From Fidelibacterota bacterium (GTDB lineage Bacteria > Pseudomonadota > Alphaproteobacteria > Rhodospirillales > Rhodospirillaceae): a stretch of 64,000 nt of DNA. The notes below the pieces were generated by a model. That model did no database searches. It saw nothing but the letters and a program-made list of their open reading frames with translations, and was not told where the DNA came from. The stretch covers positions 389,665-453,664 of the forward strand of contig CANJRA010000001.1 in NCBI GenBank assembly GCA_947476625.1, read 5' to 3'. Shown piece after piece: positions 54,003 to 63,556 of the stretch (the stretch's first letter is position 1; each line of letters begins with the position of its first letter). Position numbers and translations under genes: made by a program.

Positions 54003-54539
54003 ATGAATTGGGATGCAGGCATGCAGCCGACGTTTCTCCAGCGCATGGACGGCGCGGCGCGCCGTTTGGTGCCGGTAGGCGTGACGCTCATCCTGATGTT
54101 GTTCGCGCTGACACCGACGTATGTGCCTGGCCTCTCGCACATCACGCCGATGTATGCGCTGATGGCGGTGTATTTCTGGTCGATCTACCGGCCCGATCTT
54201 CTGGGCTACGGCTCGACTTTTGCGATTGGTATTTTAGAGGATCTTCTGGCGGGCACGCCGCTCGGCTCTGGCGCTCTCATTCTCCTCCTCTGCCAATGGG
54301 TCGTGCTTCATCAGCAGAAGTTCTTCAACAATAAGCCCTTCGGCATCATGTGGGGTGCTTTTGCCTTGCTCGCCGCCGGAGGTGCCCTGCTGCGCTATCT
54401 CTGCGTCGGCTTGGCGGCCACCAGCGGCTTTACCCCGCCGGGCGAAATGTTCGCCGCTTACCTCATGACTATCGCCATGTACCCTGTGGTCGGCTGGCTG
54501 TTGGCCAAGGCCCATGTAAAATTATTGGCGCAAACATGA
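54003..54539 (+). CDS. mreD: Rod-shape protein MreD
   Basis: A 178-residue multi-pass membrane protein with about five helices, for example VGVTLILMLFALTPTYVPGL and MYALMAVYFWSIYRPDLLGYG. The FWSIYRPDLLGYG and FAIGILEDLLAGTPLGSGAL stretch is typical of alphaproteobacterial MreD. It is 7 bp after mreC and overlaps mrdA by 4 bp (ATGA). Confidence 0.9.
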   Translation: MNWDAGMQPTFLQRMDGAARRLVPVGVTLILMLFALTPTYVPGLSHITPMYALMAVYFWSIYRPDLLGYGSTFAIGILEDLLAGTPLGSGALILLLCQWVVLHQQKFFNNKPFGIMWGAFALLAAGGALLRYLCVGLAATSGFTPPGEMFAAYLMTIAMYPVVGWLLAKAHVKLLAQT

Positions 54540-56494
54540 GCATCACCACCCGCGACGGCGACTGGACCAAAATGTTCTCGCGCCGCGCCGCCGTGCTCGG
54601 TGGTTTCCAGGCTGCGATGGTCATGACTCTGGTCGGCCGCATGTACTATTTACAGGTCGTCCAGTCCGATAAGTACAAGATGCTGGCGGAAAATAACCGC
54701 ATCAACATTCAGCTTCTGGCGCCTCCGCGCGGACGCATCCTCGATCGTTTCGGCGAACCTCTGGCCTACAACAAACAGCAGTTCCAGGTGCTGGTAATCC
54801 CTGAACGCGCGCTCAAGATTTCCTCGACGCTCGATACCCTCGCACGGCTTGTCGAACTCTCCGAGAACGAGCGCGAGCGCATCAAAAAAGAAGTCGGCCG
54901 CAAACGCTCTTTTGTGCCGATCACCATTAAGGAAAACCTGACCTGGGACGAAATGGCGCGCATTCAGGTCAATGCGCCCGATTTGCCCGGCATCATCATC
55001 GATGAGGGTCTCACGCGTTACTATCCGCACGGCCAGGACTCAGCGCACTTGCTGGGCTATGTCGCTGCGGTCGATGAAGCCGATTTGAACGGTGACCCGC
55101 TTTTGCAGTTGCCGGGTTACCGCATCGGCAAGGATGGGGTCGAAAAAATTTACGACCCGCAATTGCGCGGCAAGGGCGGCACATTGCAGGTCGAAGTCAA
55201 TGCTTTCGGACGCGCCATTCGCGAACTCGAACGCCAAGAAGGCGAGGCCGGCACCGACGTCATCCTGACCATCGACGAACGCATCCAATCCTTCGCCGCG
55301 CGGCGCGTGGGCGAGGAAAGCGCTTCGGTCGTGGTGATGGACGTCTACACCGGTGATCTGTTGGCGATGGTGTCCAACCCCAGTTTCGATTCCAATGCTT
55401 TCAGCCGCGGCCTGACGACCGACGAATGGAAGGGCTTGGTAACCGACGATCATAAGCCGCTGCTCAACAAGGTTGTCTCGGCGACGTATTCGCCCGGTTC
55501 CACATTCAAGCTGGTCGTGACGTTGGCCGCACTCGAACATAACGTCATTTTGCCCGAGCAAACCTGTTTCTGTAACGGCCGCGATCCGAAAATTCCGCAG
55601 TTCCAGTGTCACAAGGTACACGGCAGCGTGAACATGGTGCGCGCCATCTCCACATCCTGCGACATCTACTTCTATGAAGTCGCGCGCCGTTTGGGCCCCG
55701 ACAAAATTGCCGCCATGGCCAAGCGCTTAGGTCTCGGCCAGATTTCACAAGTCGGTCTGCCAGGCGAGAAGGCGGGCTTGATCCCGACCGAAGCTTGGAA
55801 AAAAGCCGCGCGCAAGGAACGCTGGACCACCGGCGAAACCATGAACACCGGCATTGGTCAGGGTTATGTCTCGGTCACGCCGCTGCAGCTTGCCACCATG
55901 GTTTCGCGTATCGCCAACGGCAGTGTCGCGGTGAAGCCGCGCTTGGTGCGCCCGGCGTCACCCGGGGTTCAAGCCGGCACGGTGCTGCCCGATGACGGTG
56001 TCTCGGTGACGTTTGAGTCGCTTGATATTCCGGCGGCGCACGTGGCTATCCTCAAGCAAGGCATGTTCGACGTCATCAACGGCCCTGCCGGTGCGACGAC
56101 CGCAGCCTCCAATGGTAAGCTCCGCCTCAAGGATCCGACCGGAAAACCCTGGCTTATGAGCGGCAAAACCGGCACCGCCCAGGTCCGCAGTCTTTCCGAC
56201 GCCGAGCGTGAAACCTTCAAGAAAAATCCCGAGCTGAATCCTTGGAAGCTCCGCGACAACGCGTTTTTCGTCTGTTTCGCGCCGTCCGATGCGCCGCGTT
56301 ATGCCATTGCCGTTGTGGTCGATCATGCGTTGGGCGGCGGCGGGGCGTTTGCCGCGCCGATCGCACGCGACATTATGGAAGAAGTCCTGCGCCTTGATCC
56401 GTCGCGCACGCCGCGTACCGAAGATCAAATCGCCTCCACGCCGATGCCCGATGTTTCGCCGGCGACCGGCCTTCCGCCAAGCCCGCCCACATGA
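54536..56494 (+). CDS. mrdA: Penicillin-binding protein 2, transpeptidase MrdA
   Basis: PBP2 crosslinks peptidoglycan during cell elongation. The 652-residue protein starts at ATG 54536, overlapping the mreD stop. A membrane anchor (about 15-33) and the PBP dimer domain (LLAPPRGRILDRFGEPLAYN) come first. The transpeptidase domain follows, with the active-site serine in SPGSTFKLVV, the SxN-like motif in TSCDIYF (Ser-Cys-Asp), and KTG in MSGKTGTAQVRSL. The C-terminal tail is proline-rich. It overlaps rodA by 4 bp. PBP2-RodA is the core elongation synthase. Confidence 0.95.
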   Translation: MSITTRDGDWTKMFSRRAAVLGGFQAAMVMTLVGRMYYLQVVQSDKYKMLAENNRINIQLLAPPRGRILDRFGEPLAYNKQQFQVLVIPERALKISSTLDTLARLVELSENERERIKKEVGRKRSFVPITIKENLTWDEMARIQVNAPDLPGIIIDEGLTRYYPHGQDSAHLLGYVAAVDEADLNGDPLLQLPGYRIGKDGVEKIYDPQLRGKGGTLQVEVNAFGRAIRELERQEGEAGTDVILTIDERIQSFAARRVGEESASVVVMDVYTGDLLAMVSNPSFDSNAFSRGLTTDEWKGLVTDDHKPLLNKVVSATYSPGSTFKLVVTLAALEHNVILPEQTCFCNGRDPKIPQFQCHKVHGSVNMVRAISTSCDIYFYEVARRLGPDKIAAMAKRLGLGQISQVGLPGEKAGLIPTEAWKKAARKERWTTGETMNTGIGQGYVSVTPLQLATMVSRIANGSVAVKPRLVRPASPGVQAGTVLPDDGVSVTFESLDIPAAHVAILKQGMFDVINGPAGATTAASNGKLRLKDPTGKPWLMSGKTGTAQVRSLSDAERETFKKNPELNPWKLRDNAFFVCFAPSDAPRYAIAVVVDHALGGGGAFAAPIARDIMEEVLRLDPSRTPRTEDQIASTPMPDVSPATGLPPSPPT

Positions 56495-57630
56495 GCGAAT
56501 TTAGCTTCATGTCGGCGCGTTTGCGCCGGGGCGATATGACCACCACCGAGAAGCTCCGGCAGATAAGCTGGTCGTTGATCTTCTGGATCTGCTGCATCTT
56601 CGCCATCGGCTTTGCGATGCTGTATTCGGCCTCCAAGGGCATGCAGCCCTGGGCCGGGCCGCAGTTCATACGTTTTCTCATCGGCCTTGTCATGCTGTCG
56701 GCGGTCGCGGTTACCGACGTGCGCCTGATCCTGCGTTACGCCTATGTCTTTTACGCCATCGTCCTTGTGCTTCTGATGGTTGTGGAAGTGAAAGGCTTTG
56801 TCGGCGGCGGCGCTCAGCGCTGGGTCGATCTTGGCTTCATCAACCTACAGCCGTCCGAACTTATGAAGCCGGCGATTGTTTTGGCGCTCGCGCGTTACTT
56901 CCACGGCGGCATGGACGAAATCGGTCATCCGGCCACGCTGTTGATGCCGCTGATCCTGGTTCTCTTGCCCACGGGCTTGGTCATGATCCAACCCGATTTG
57001 GGCACCGCCATGCTGATCGTCATGGGCTCGGCTGTCGTGCTGTTCATGGCGGGCGTACGTATTTGGAAGTTTCTCGTGATCGGCGTCGCCGGGCTCGCCG
57101 CTATCCCCATCGCCTGGAATATGCTGCACGACTATCAGCAGGACCGCATCCTTACCTTCATAGATCCCGAGCGCGATCCGCTTGGCGCCGGTTATCACAT
57201 TCTGCAGTCTAAAATCGCGATGGGGTCCGGCGGATTGTTCGGCAAGGGCTTTATGGCCGGCACGCAAAGCCATCTCAACTTCCTGCCCGAGCGGCAAACC
57301 GACTTCATCTTCACCATGCTGGCCGAGGAGTTCGGCATGGTCGGCGGCCTCGTGCTGCTCAGCCTCTACGTCATTCTCCTTATCTACGGCTATGCGATCG
57401 CCTTCCGCTGCCGCCACCAGTTCGGCCGCTTGGTGGCCGTGGGCCTGACTACCGGCTTCTTCCTCTATTTCTTTATCAATATCGCCATGGTGATGGGCCT
57501 CGTGCCGGTGGTGGGCGTGACGCTGCCGTTCATCTCCTACGGCGGCACGTCGCTGCTCACGCTTATGCTATGTGTCGGCCTTTTGATGAATATTCACGTT
57601 CATCGCGACGTCCACATGGGCATGCGCTAG
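56491..57630 (+). CDS. rodA: Rod-shape peptidoglycan polymerase RodA
   Basis: RodA is a SEDS glycosyltransferase that polymerises lipid II together with PBP2. The 379-residue protein has about ten membrane helices. SEDS motifs are clear: GGGAQRWVDLGFINLQPSEL, VMIQPDLGTAMLI, FLPERQTDFIFTMLAEEFGM and the last VGVTLPFISYGGTSLLTLM. It overlaps mrdA by 4 bp and closes the rod operon; the AraC regulator converges on it from 57645. Confidence 0.95.
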   Translation: MSEFSFMSARLRRGDMTTTEKLRQISWSLIFWICCIFAIGFAMLYSASKGMQPWAGPQFIRFLIGLVMLSAVAVTDVRLILRYAYVFYAIVLVLLMVVEVKGFVGGGAQRWVDLGFINLQPSELMKPAIVLALARYFHGGMDEIGHPATLLMPLILVLLPTGLVMIQPDLGTAMLIVMGSAVVLFMAGVRIWKFLVIGVAGLAAIPIAWNMLHDYQQDRILTFIDPERDPLGAGYHILQSKIAMGSGGLFGKGFMAGTQSHLNFLPERQTDFIFTMLAEEFGMVGGLVLLSLYVILLIYGYAIAFRCRHQFGRLVAVGLTTGFFLYFFINIAMVMGLVPVVGVTLPFISYGGTSLLTLMLCVGLLMNIHVHRDVHMGMR

Positions 57631-57644
57631 GGCTTCAACGATTT

Positions 57645-58634
57645 TTAGCGTCGCGTCCGCACCGCATAGGGCGTTACGTTTGTCCATTCGTGAAACGCGC
57701 GGAAGAACGAACTTGAATCGCTGTACCCGAGCCGACACGCGATTTCGGCCGTGGAAAGCCTGGTTGACGTCAGGTAGTGCCGCGCCAACTGTTCGCGGAA
57801 GGTGTTTAGCTCCTTCTTGAAACTCGACCCCTCCTCGTGAAGGCGGCGCTGTAGCGTGCGGGCACTCACGCCCAAATCTGATGCGGCGTCCTCCATGGAC
57901 GTGCGCCCCTCCGTCACGCCGTGAGTCAGCCAATGCCGGAATCGCTCACACATGCTGCCCAAATGTCCGAGCTCGCTCATTTGCAGACGCAAACCATCTT
58001 CAATGCTGCGCCAAAGCATGGGGTTCGCGGTCATGAAAGGGATCTCAGCGTCCTGCCGGCGAAAGGCTATGCGCGAGATCTGGCCCCGCGTCACTGGGCG
58101 ACCGAAAAACGCCTCGTATTGTTCTTCCGCGTCAAACGACGCGTGGATTTCAACGCTCTGCGGCACGATACGCTCGCGTGTCGCCAGCCGCACGAGATTC
58201 ACGAGGAACACATACGCCGTCATAACCAGCACCGCGGGAACGGGTACGCCGTCAACGGCACTTTCCATCGTTATCTCGGTTTCATGCGCGCATTTTCTAA
58301 GTGAGTAGTGAGTCGGCCCCATCAGCGGACGGAACTGCACATATCTTTCCAACGCCGCATTCAGGTTCATGCTGTAAAGGAACGCAACAATTGGAGGACT
58401 AACTGCCTCCGGCCGCATTGCTCCGAATTTCAGCGCGAATGTGGGATCTGCTGAAAGCAATTCTATCGCCTGCCAGAAACGGAAATATTCCGTGATGTCG
58501 ACCAGCGGCACGTCGCGGTAAAATGTGTCGGATGGCAGCCGCGCGGCCTGCAAAACTTCTGCGGCGTCGATCCCCAAATCCTTCAAATAAGTCGGCCAGC
58601 GGGGGTCGAAAAAGGCTCTGCGCTGCGTCGTCAT
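57645..58634 (-). CDS. AraC family transcriptional regulator
   Basis: A 329-residue regulator. The N-terminal effector domain (VDITEYFRFWQAIELLSADP) is of the type found with arabinose-binding-like AraC proteins (PF12625 style). The C-terminal double helix-turn-helix has DLGVSARTLQRRLHEEGSSF and IACRLGYSDSSSFFRAFHEW. ATG 58634 has GGAGAG about eight bases upstream; the upstream frame from 58688 is not needed. It lies divergent to the TonB receptor gene, with a perfect palindrome in between at 58697-58712, so it probably controls that receptor. Confidence 0.88.
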   Translation of the reverse strand: MTTQRRAFFDPRWPTYLKDLGIDAAEVLQAARLPSDTFYRDVPLVDITEYFRFWQAIELLSADPTFALKFGAMRPEAVSPPIVAFLYSMNLNAALERYVQFRPLMGPTHYSLRKCAHETEITMESAVDGVPVPAVLVMTAYVFLVNLVRLATRERIVPQSVEIHASFDAEEQYEAFFGRPVTRGQISRIAFRRQDAEIPFMTANPMLWRSIEDGLRLQMSELGHLGSMCERFRHWLTHGVTEGRTSMEDAASDLGVSARTLQRRLHEEGSSFKKELNTFREQLARHYLTSTRLSTAEIACRLGYSDSSSFFRAFHEWTNVTPYAVRTRR

Positions 58635-59089
58635 TGCGGACTCTCCGCACACGACCGCTTGAGACATGCGGTTGTCGCCTGCAGCCACTCATAAATGACA
58701 ATCATGATTGTCCTCCCCGACAATGCACCGATGATTTAAGTGACGAACCTTTCAGAAAAATTGCGGCTCTTCAGAATGCTCCCATGAATGCGCGTGCCCC
58801 CGTAACGAACCCTAGGTTACCCAAATTGGCGCGAAATGTCATTAACTTGGCAGCTTCGGAACTAGTCGAATCATAGATGTTCCAACACTCTCAAGAAGTT
58901 CAGGGAGGAGAGAAGCTCAGGGGTAGGTGGAGGCTTCACTTCTAAACGGTAAAAGATAAACAAAGCTGGGTGCGAATCGCGCTCGGGCTCAGTGGACGAG
59001 TCTGTGCGCGCGGATGAAGCCGCATCACTGCATTTTCTCCCCCTCGAATTTGAAGCTAGGCGCTGCCTTAATCAAATGGGGAGATATTC
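58635..59089. other. Divergent regulatory region between the AraC and TonB-receptor genes
   Basis: This 455-bp region holds no credible gene. It contains the 16-bp palindrome at 58697-58712, and both promoters must lie in it. The long upstream stretch before the receptor (355 bp from the palindrome to the start) suggests a long leader or more control sites, but I recognise no riboswitch. Confidence 0.45.
58697..58712. promoter_or_regulatory. Perfect 16-bp palindrome, candidate operator
   Basis: GACAATCATGATTGTC is fully self-complementary. It lies 63 bp upstream of the AraC-family start and between the two divergent genes, where a regulator could bind to control one or both. AraC proteins usually bind direct repeats, so a different dimeric regulator is also possible. 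Confidence 0.45.
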
Positions 59090-61447
59090 ATGCGGTCACG
59101 ATTCTCAGTTCGTCGCTTTCAATCGACGCTTTTGTACTCGACCTGCGCCTTGGCGCTGATCTCGACCGTGGCAACGCTCGCCTCGGCTCAGGAGCAACAG
59201 TCTCAAACCTCGCCGAGCCTTCAGGGCCTCGAATCCCTCACAGTGACTGCCCGCCGCATCGAGGAAAACATCCAACGCGTGCCGATCGCGATCACTGCTT
59301 TTTCTTCGGAAAGGGTGGAGAAAATGCAGATCGTCGATGTTCACGGGCTGGCTCAGAAGGTGCCCTCGCTGAACATGTGCTGCCACCAGGGTAACGTGGA
59401 TTACGGGTTCCTGCGCGGCGCCACCGGTGTTGCGTATTACTTCAACGACGCGCCGATCAACACACAGATGGCCAGCGGGTTCGGCAACTTCTTCGATGTT
59501 CAAAACGTGCAAGTGCTGAAGGGACCGCAGGGCACACTCTTCGGCACGGCGTCCAACGCCGGCGCAGTTCTGTACAATCCGGTCAAGCCGGGTTGGGAGA
59601 TGGAAGGTTATGTCAGCGGCACGGTCGGCAACTACGGCCGAGGAGTAGTGGAAGGCGCGATGACGCTGCCGCTGATCGAGGACATGTTCACCGCGCGCTT
59701 ATCGGCGAAGGTTGAGCACCGCGGCGGCTACTACAAGGTGGAGAATCAACCCGGTGTGCGTCTTGAAGACCGCAACTATCAGGTTATTCGCGCGTCTACG
59801 GTGATCAAGCCGTTCGAGAAACTCGAGAATTACCTGACATTTAACTACTATAAATACCACAACACTCCCGCCGGCAACGGTACGGTGACATCTTACCTGC
59901 CGTCCTCAGACCCGAACGGCCTCTATTCTCAAATTTACGGCGACGCGGTGTTGAGAGATTACCTCGCCAACGAAACAGCCGCCGGCCGCCTCTTCGGCTA
60001 CACGGTTCCCGGCGTCAACTTTATAGGCAATTCCGACGATCATAAGTGGCAGCTGATCAACAAGACCTCATACGAGGTCACCGACAACATCACCCTCGAA
60101 AATATTTTCTCTTTCTATAAATACAACAGGCTGGACCGATACGACTTTGACACGTCGCCGTTGGCGCTTATTCACATCGGCAACATAAGATCGACCTGGG
60201 GCAGCCCGAAGGCAGGCTGGTCAGATGAAGCCAAGGTTCAGTCCACGCTCTTTGACAAAAGGCTGAAGCTGACGACGGGTGCGTTCTTTTACGGCCCCGG
60301 CACCGGGGAAAAGGTAAACGGTCTCAGCATGGGAGACTCGTTAGGATTTATGCCGTCATCGGACTCTTGGGTCGTCGACAAAAACCGCGGGCACGCGGTT
60401 TACGCTCAGGGCACGGCGGATCTGTCGGAATTGATCGACGGTCTGTCGGTGACCGCGGGCTACCGCTATTCCTGGGATACGGCAAAACAGATCAACCGGC
60501 GCTATCCAGCGATCGGTTATGATAAAGCGGGAGTTTATCAGGTCCGCGCCACGCCTGATCGGGTTCTCGTAGGCCAACAAGACTGGAAAAAGGGCAGCTA
60601 CACGATCAGTGCGTCTTATCAAGTTACGCCCGACACCATGCTCTTCTTAACCAACTCGCAAGGCTCCTCGGCCGGCGGTCTGGCCCTGGACGCGCCTCCG
60701 AGCCTGCAGTCGTACGGTCCGGCGAGTTTGAACCTGATCGAAGGCGGCGTTAAGTCGGAGTTCACCGTGGGTGGCGCCCCGGCGCGCTTCAACGTCACCG
60801 GCTTCCACGGTAATTATAAAGATATCGCCGTTCAAGTCCTGCGCCGAATCCGGATCGATCCGCCGCCGGCGCCGGAAGTCAGTTCGGTAGTGACGGAGAA
60901 CGCGGCCACGGCCATCATGTACGGTGTCGACTATGACATTACGGTCGCCCCGACCGATTGGTTGGAACTGACCGCCAACGGTGCCTACAACCATTTCCAC
61001 TTCAGCAAGTGGGACTCCCTGGATGTGCGTACCGACGGATCGCTTGTCGTTGTCGACCTCAGCAGCACGAGGATTCAGTACACGCCGAAGTTCAAATATG
61101 CCTTCGGCTTCACGCTCCATCTCCCGACGCCCGAAACATACGGCGATCTGAGCTTGACGGGCAACTGGTCGCATCAGGGCCGCGTGTATGTGTCGCTCGT
61201 TCCTGAATCGACCGCGCGGCGCAATATCGACGGCATTACCAATCCACCCTACGGCAACCTAGATTTGGGCGTGGATTTGGATGACGCGCTCGGCGCCAAT
61301 GGGCTTGGCTTGAACCTCTATTGGACCAACGTGCTCGGCAATAAGACCACAACCGGCACAAACGGAGGCATCTTTAACTTCGGCGTAAATCAGATCCTCG
61401 CTGCCGAGCCGCCGATGTTCGGCGTGAGGGCAACTTATAAATTCTAA
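59090..61447 (+). CDS. TonB-dependent outer-membrane receptor
   Basis: A 785-residue receptor. The signal peptide runs to about residue 33 (ATLASAQEQQ), then a TonB-box-like ESLTVTARR. The plug domain contains RVPIAITAFSSERVEK, LAQKVPSLN and VQVLKGPQGTLFGTASNAGAV. The beta-barrel ends with the aromatic FGVRATYKF, as outer-membrane barrels do. It resembles the sphingomonad/Caulobacter-type receptors that import diverse substrates rather than classical siderophore receptors, but the substrate is unknown. The divergent AraC regulator may sense the substrate. A strong terminator follows. Confidence 0.9.
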   Translation: MRSRFSVRRFQSTLLYSTCALALISTVATLASAQEQQSQTSPSLQGLESLTVTARRIEENIQRVPIAITAFSSERVEKMQIVDVHGLAQKVPSLNMCCHQGNVDYGFLRGATGVAYYFNDAPINTQMASGFGNFFDVQNVQVLKGPQGTLFGTASNAGAVLYNPVKPGWEMEGYVSGTVGNYGRGVVEGAMTLPLIEDMFTARLSAKVEHRGGYYKVENQPGVRLEDRNYQVIRASTVIKPFEKLENYLTFNYYKYHNTPAGNGTVTSYLPSSDPNGLYSQIYGDAVLRDYLANETAAGRLFGYTVPGVNFIGNSDDHKWQLINKTSYEVTDNITLENIFSFYKYNRLDRYDFDTSPLALIHIGNIRSTWGSPKAGWSDEAKVQSTLFDKRLKLTTGAFFYGPGTGEKVNGLSMGDSLGFMPSSDSWVVDKNRGHAVYAQGTADLSELIDGLSVTAGYRYSWDTAKQINRRYPAIGYDKAGVYQVRATPDRVLVGQQDWKKGSYTISASYQVTPDTMLFLTNSQGSSAGGLALDAPPSLQSYGPASLNLIEGGVKSEFTVGGAPARFNVTGFHGNYKDIAVQVLRRIRIDPPPAPEVSSVVTENAATAIMYGVDYDITVAPTDWLELTANGAYNHFHFSKWDSLDVRTDGSLVVVDLSSTRIQYTPKFKYAFGFTLHLPTPETYGDLSLTGNWSHQGRVYVSLVPESTARRNIDGITNPPYGNLDLGVDLDDALGANGLGLNLYWTNVLGNKTTTGTNGGIFNFGVNQILAAEPPMFGVRATYKF

Positions 61448-61473
61448 GTCGAGCTTCTCTCTCCCAATGACTC

Positions 61474-61507
61474 AGAGGGGCGGATGTATAATCCGCCCCT
61501 CTTTTTT
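61474..61507 (+). terminator. Intrinsic terminator after the TonB receptor
   Basis: GAGGGGCGGAT and ATCCGCCCCTC form an 11-bp stem separated by a short AT loop, followed by six T residues at 61502-61507. It lies 27 bp past the receptor stop and just before the convergent ABC transporter gene. Confidence 0.9.
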
Positions 61508-61520
61508 GTCAAAAACGCCC

Positions 61521-63380
61521 TTACTCGGCCAGCCGCGATTCGGCCTGTTCGAATCCGCCCGACTGCCGCAGCCACAGCCGCGCATAAATGCCGTTTTGTG
61601 CCATCAGCGTCGCGTGGCTGCCGGTTTCGACGATGCGGCCATGATCCATCACGATCAACCGGTCCATGCGCGCGATGGTCGACAGCCGGTGTGCAATGGC
61701 AATGACAGTGCGCCCCTTCATCAACGTATCGAGCTGTTCCTGAATTGCGGCTTCGACTTCCGAATCTAAGGCCGACGTCGCCTCGTCGAGCACCAGAATC
61801 GGCGCGTTCTTTAAGATCACGCGGGCAAGCGCGATGCGCTGCCGCTGGCCACCCGATAACTTTACGCCGCGTTCACCGACGCGCGCATCGAAGCCGCGCC
61901 GACCTTCCCAGTCTTCCAGCTCTTCGATGAACCCCCACGCGTGCGCTTGCTCGGCGGCGGCGCGGATCTCGGCGTCGCTCGCGTCGGGTCGGCCATAGCG
62001 GATGTTCTCGCGGATCGAGCGGTGCAGCAGCGAGGTATCCTGGGTCACCATGGCGATATGCGCGCGCAAGCTCTCCTGCGCGACGGTGGTGATGTCCTGG
62101 CCGTCGATCAGGATGCGGCCGGTGTCTAAGTCAAAGAAGCGCAGCAGAATGTTGACGATGGTCGACTTGCCCGCGCCCGACGGTCCTACCAGCCCGATAC
62201 GTTCGCCCGGCGCGATGGTGAGGTCGATGCCGTGCAGTACGCCGCGCGAGGTGCCGTAGCCGAAGTGCACATCCTCAAATGTGATCGCACCGCGCGGCAC
62301 CTGCAATGTTGTGGCGTCGACGCTGTCGCGCATCGTGCGTGCGGTGGCGATCGATTTCATCCCGTCCTGCACCGTGCCGATGTTCTCGAAAATGCCGGTG
62401 ATGTTGTAGGCCACCCAGCCCGACATCGACGCCACCTGCCACGACAGCGGCATCGCCATGGCGACGTCGCCCACTGTAATCGTGCCCCCGGTCCATAGAC
62501 CGATCGCCGCCACGGCCATGCCCACCATCATCGCGGCGTTGATCGTGGTCAGCGTCACGTTGAACAATGTCAGAATGCGCAGCTGCTTTTGATAGTGCGT
62601 GTGATGGTCCTCGATCGAGCCGCGCACAAAAGCGTCTTCATCGCGCGGCCGCGCGAACAGCTTCACCGTCAGGATGTTGGTATAGCTGTCGACGATGCGC
62701 CCCGTGACGCGCGAGCGCGCCTCCGATACCGCGCGCGACAAATCGCGCATGTGCGGCACCATCAGCCGCAGCATGATCACATAAGCTGCGAACCAACCGA
62801 ACAGCGGCAATGTCAGCCGCCAGTCGGTGCGCGACACAACAATAATGGCGCTGGTCCCGTAAATCAGGATGTACCAAACCGCGTTGACGCCCGCGATCAC
62901 GCTTTCGCGCAATGAGGGGCCGGTCTGCATGACGCGGTTGGCGATGCGTCCGGCAAAATCGTTCTGGAAGAAACTCCAGCCCTGGCGCACCACATGCCAA
63001 TGCGCCTGCCAGCGTACCAAGTTCGTCAGATTGGCGACGATGCCTTGGTTGGTGATCAGGTTCTGTCCCAGGATCACCAGCGGCCGTATAATCAGCTGCA
63101 CGAAAGCCATGCCCGCCAGCTCGTGCCAGTGGTCATGCAGGACTTGCTCCGGTGTGTGCGTCGACACCAGGTCGACGACATGGCCGACGAACACCGGGAT
63201 CAAAAGGTCGAGCAAGGCCACGGCGGTGCCGGCCACGAACAGGGCGGCCAACACTTTCTTGGCCTGGCCCGCATAGTACCAGAAGAACGCGGCCAGACCT
63301 TCGGGCGGACGCGTCTCGGGATTGCGGGCGTCGGGGCCTTCAGCGGTGGGATCGAGCAGCGTCTCAAAGAATCGGAACAT
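61521..63380 (-). CDS. ABC transporter, fused permease and ATP-binding half-transporter
   Basis: A 619-residue ABC exporter half that should act as a homodimer. Six membrane helices lie in about residues 40-330 (AGTAVALLDLLIPVFVGHVV and others). The nucleotide-binding domain follows: Walker A GPSGAGKSTI, signature LSGGQRQRIALARV, Walker B ILVLDEATSALDSE. The layout is of the MsbA/multidrug-resistance-like type, but the substrate is not predictable. ATG 63380 has CGGAGAG about eight bases upstream; the frame extends to 63416 but that start is weaker. Confidence 0.9.
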   Translation of the reverse strand: MFRFFETLLDPTAEGPDARNPETRPPEGLAAFFWYYAGQAKKVLAALFVAGTAVALLDLLIPVFVGHVVDLVSTHTPEQVLHDHWHELAGMAFVQLIIRPLVILGQNLITNQGIVANLTNLVRWQAHWHVVRQGWSFFQNDFAGRIANRVMQTGPSLRESVIAGVNAVWYILIYGTSAIIVVSRTDWRLTLPLFGWFAAYVIMLRLMVPHMRDLSRAVSEARSRVTGRIVDSYTNILTVKLFARPRDEDAFVRGSIEDHHTHYQKQLRILTLFNVTLTTINAAMMVGMAVAAIGLWTGGTITVGDVAMAMPLSWQVASMSGWVAYNITGIFENIGTVQDGMKSIATARTMRDSVDATTLQVPRGAITFEDVHFGYGTSRGVLHGIDLTIAPGERIGLVGPSGAGKSTIVNILLRFFDLDTGRILIDGQDITTVAQESLRAHIAMVTQDTSLLHRSIRENIRYGRPDASDAEIRAAAEQAHAWGFIEELEDWEGRRGFDARVGERGVKLSGGQRQRIALARVILKNAPILVLDEATSALDSEVEAAIQEQLDTLMKGRTVIAIAHRLSTIARMDRLIVMDHGRIVETGSHATLMAQNGIYARLWLRQSGGFEQAESRLAE

Positions 63381-63425
63381 GGTGTCTCTCCGTAAGAAAA
63401 ACCGCGCGGCCCGCATTCAGAATCA

Positions 63426-63458
63426 AAAGGCCCCGCGGGATGAGCCGGCGGGGCCTTT
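63426..63458 (-). terminator. Hairpin terminator upstream of the ABC gene, after a 24-codon ORF
   Basis: AAAGGCCCCGC (63426-63436) pairs perfectly with GCGGGGCCTTT (63448-63458). On the minus strand it is followed by TTTTGATT. It lies 46 bp upstream of the ABC transporter start, so it ends a minus-strand transcript coming from 63482 or beyond. Confidence 0.7.
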
Positions 63459-63481
63459 GCAAAGTCGATGATCACAATCAG

Positions 63482-63556
63482 CTACTGCAAAGACACTCCC
63501 GCCGCCACGGTTTCACCCGTGCGGTACGTCATATGGATGTGGCGCTGCGTTTTCAT
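63482..63556 (-). CDS. Orphan 24-residue ORF followed by a terminator
   Basis: Minus-strand ATG at 63556 to TAG at 63484-63482 encodes 24 residues starting MKTQRHIHMTYRTGE and ending VSLQ. There is only a weak ribosome site. The perfect hairpin terminator 24 bp downstream (63426-63458) shows that something on this strand is transcribed and ended here. It could be a small protein or a small RNA. No family is recognised. Confidence 0.35.
   Translation of the reverse strand: MKTQRHIHMTYRTGETVAAGVSLQ

Noticed and set aside
58783..58875. A 30-codon plus-strand ORF upstream of the TonB receptor
   Set aside because: No ribosome site and no family resemblance; it lies in a regulatory region.
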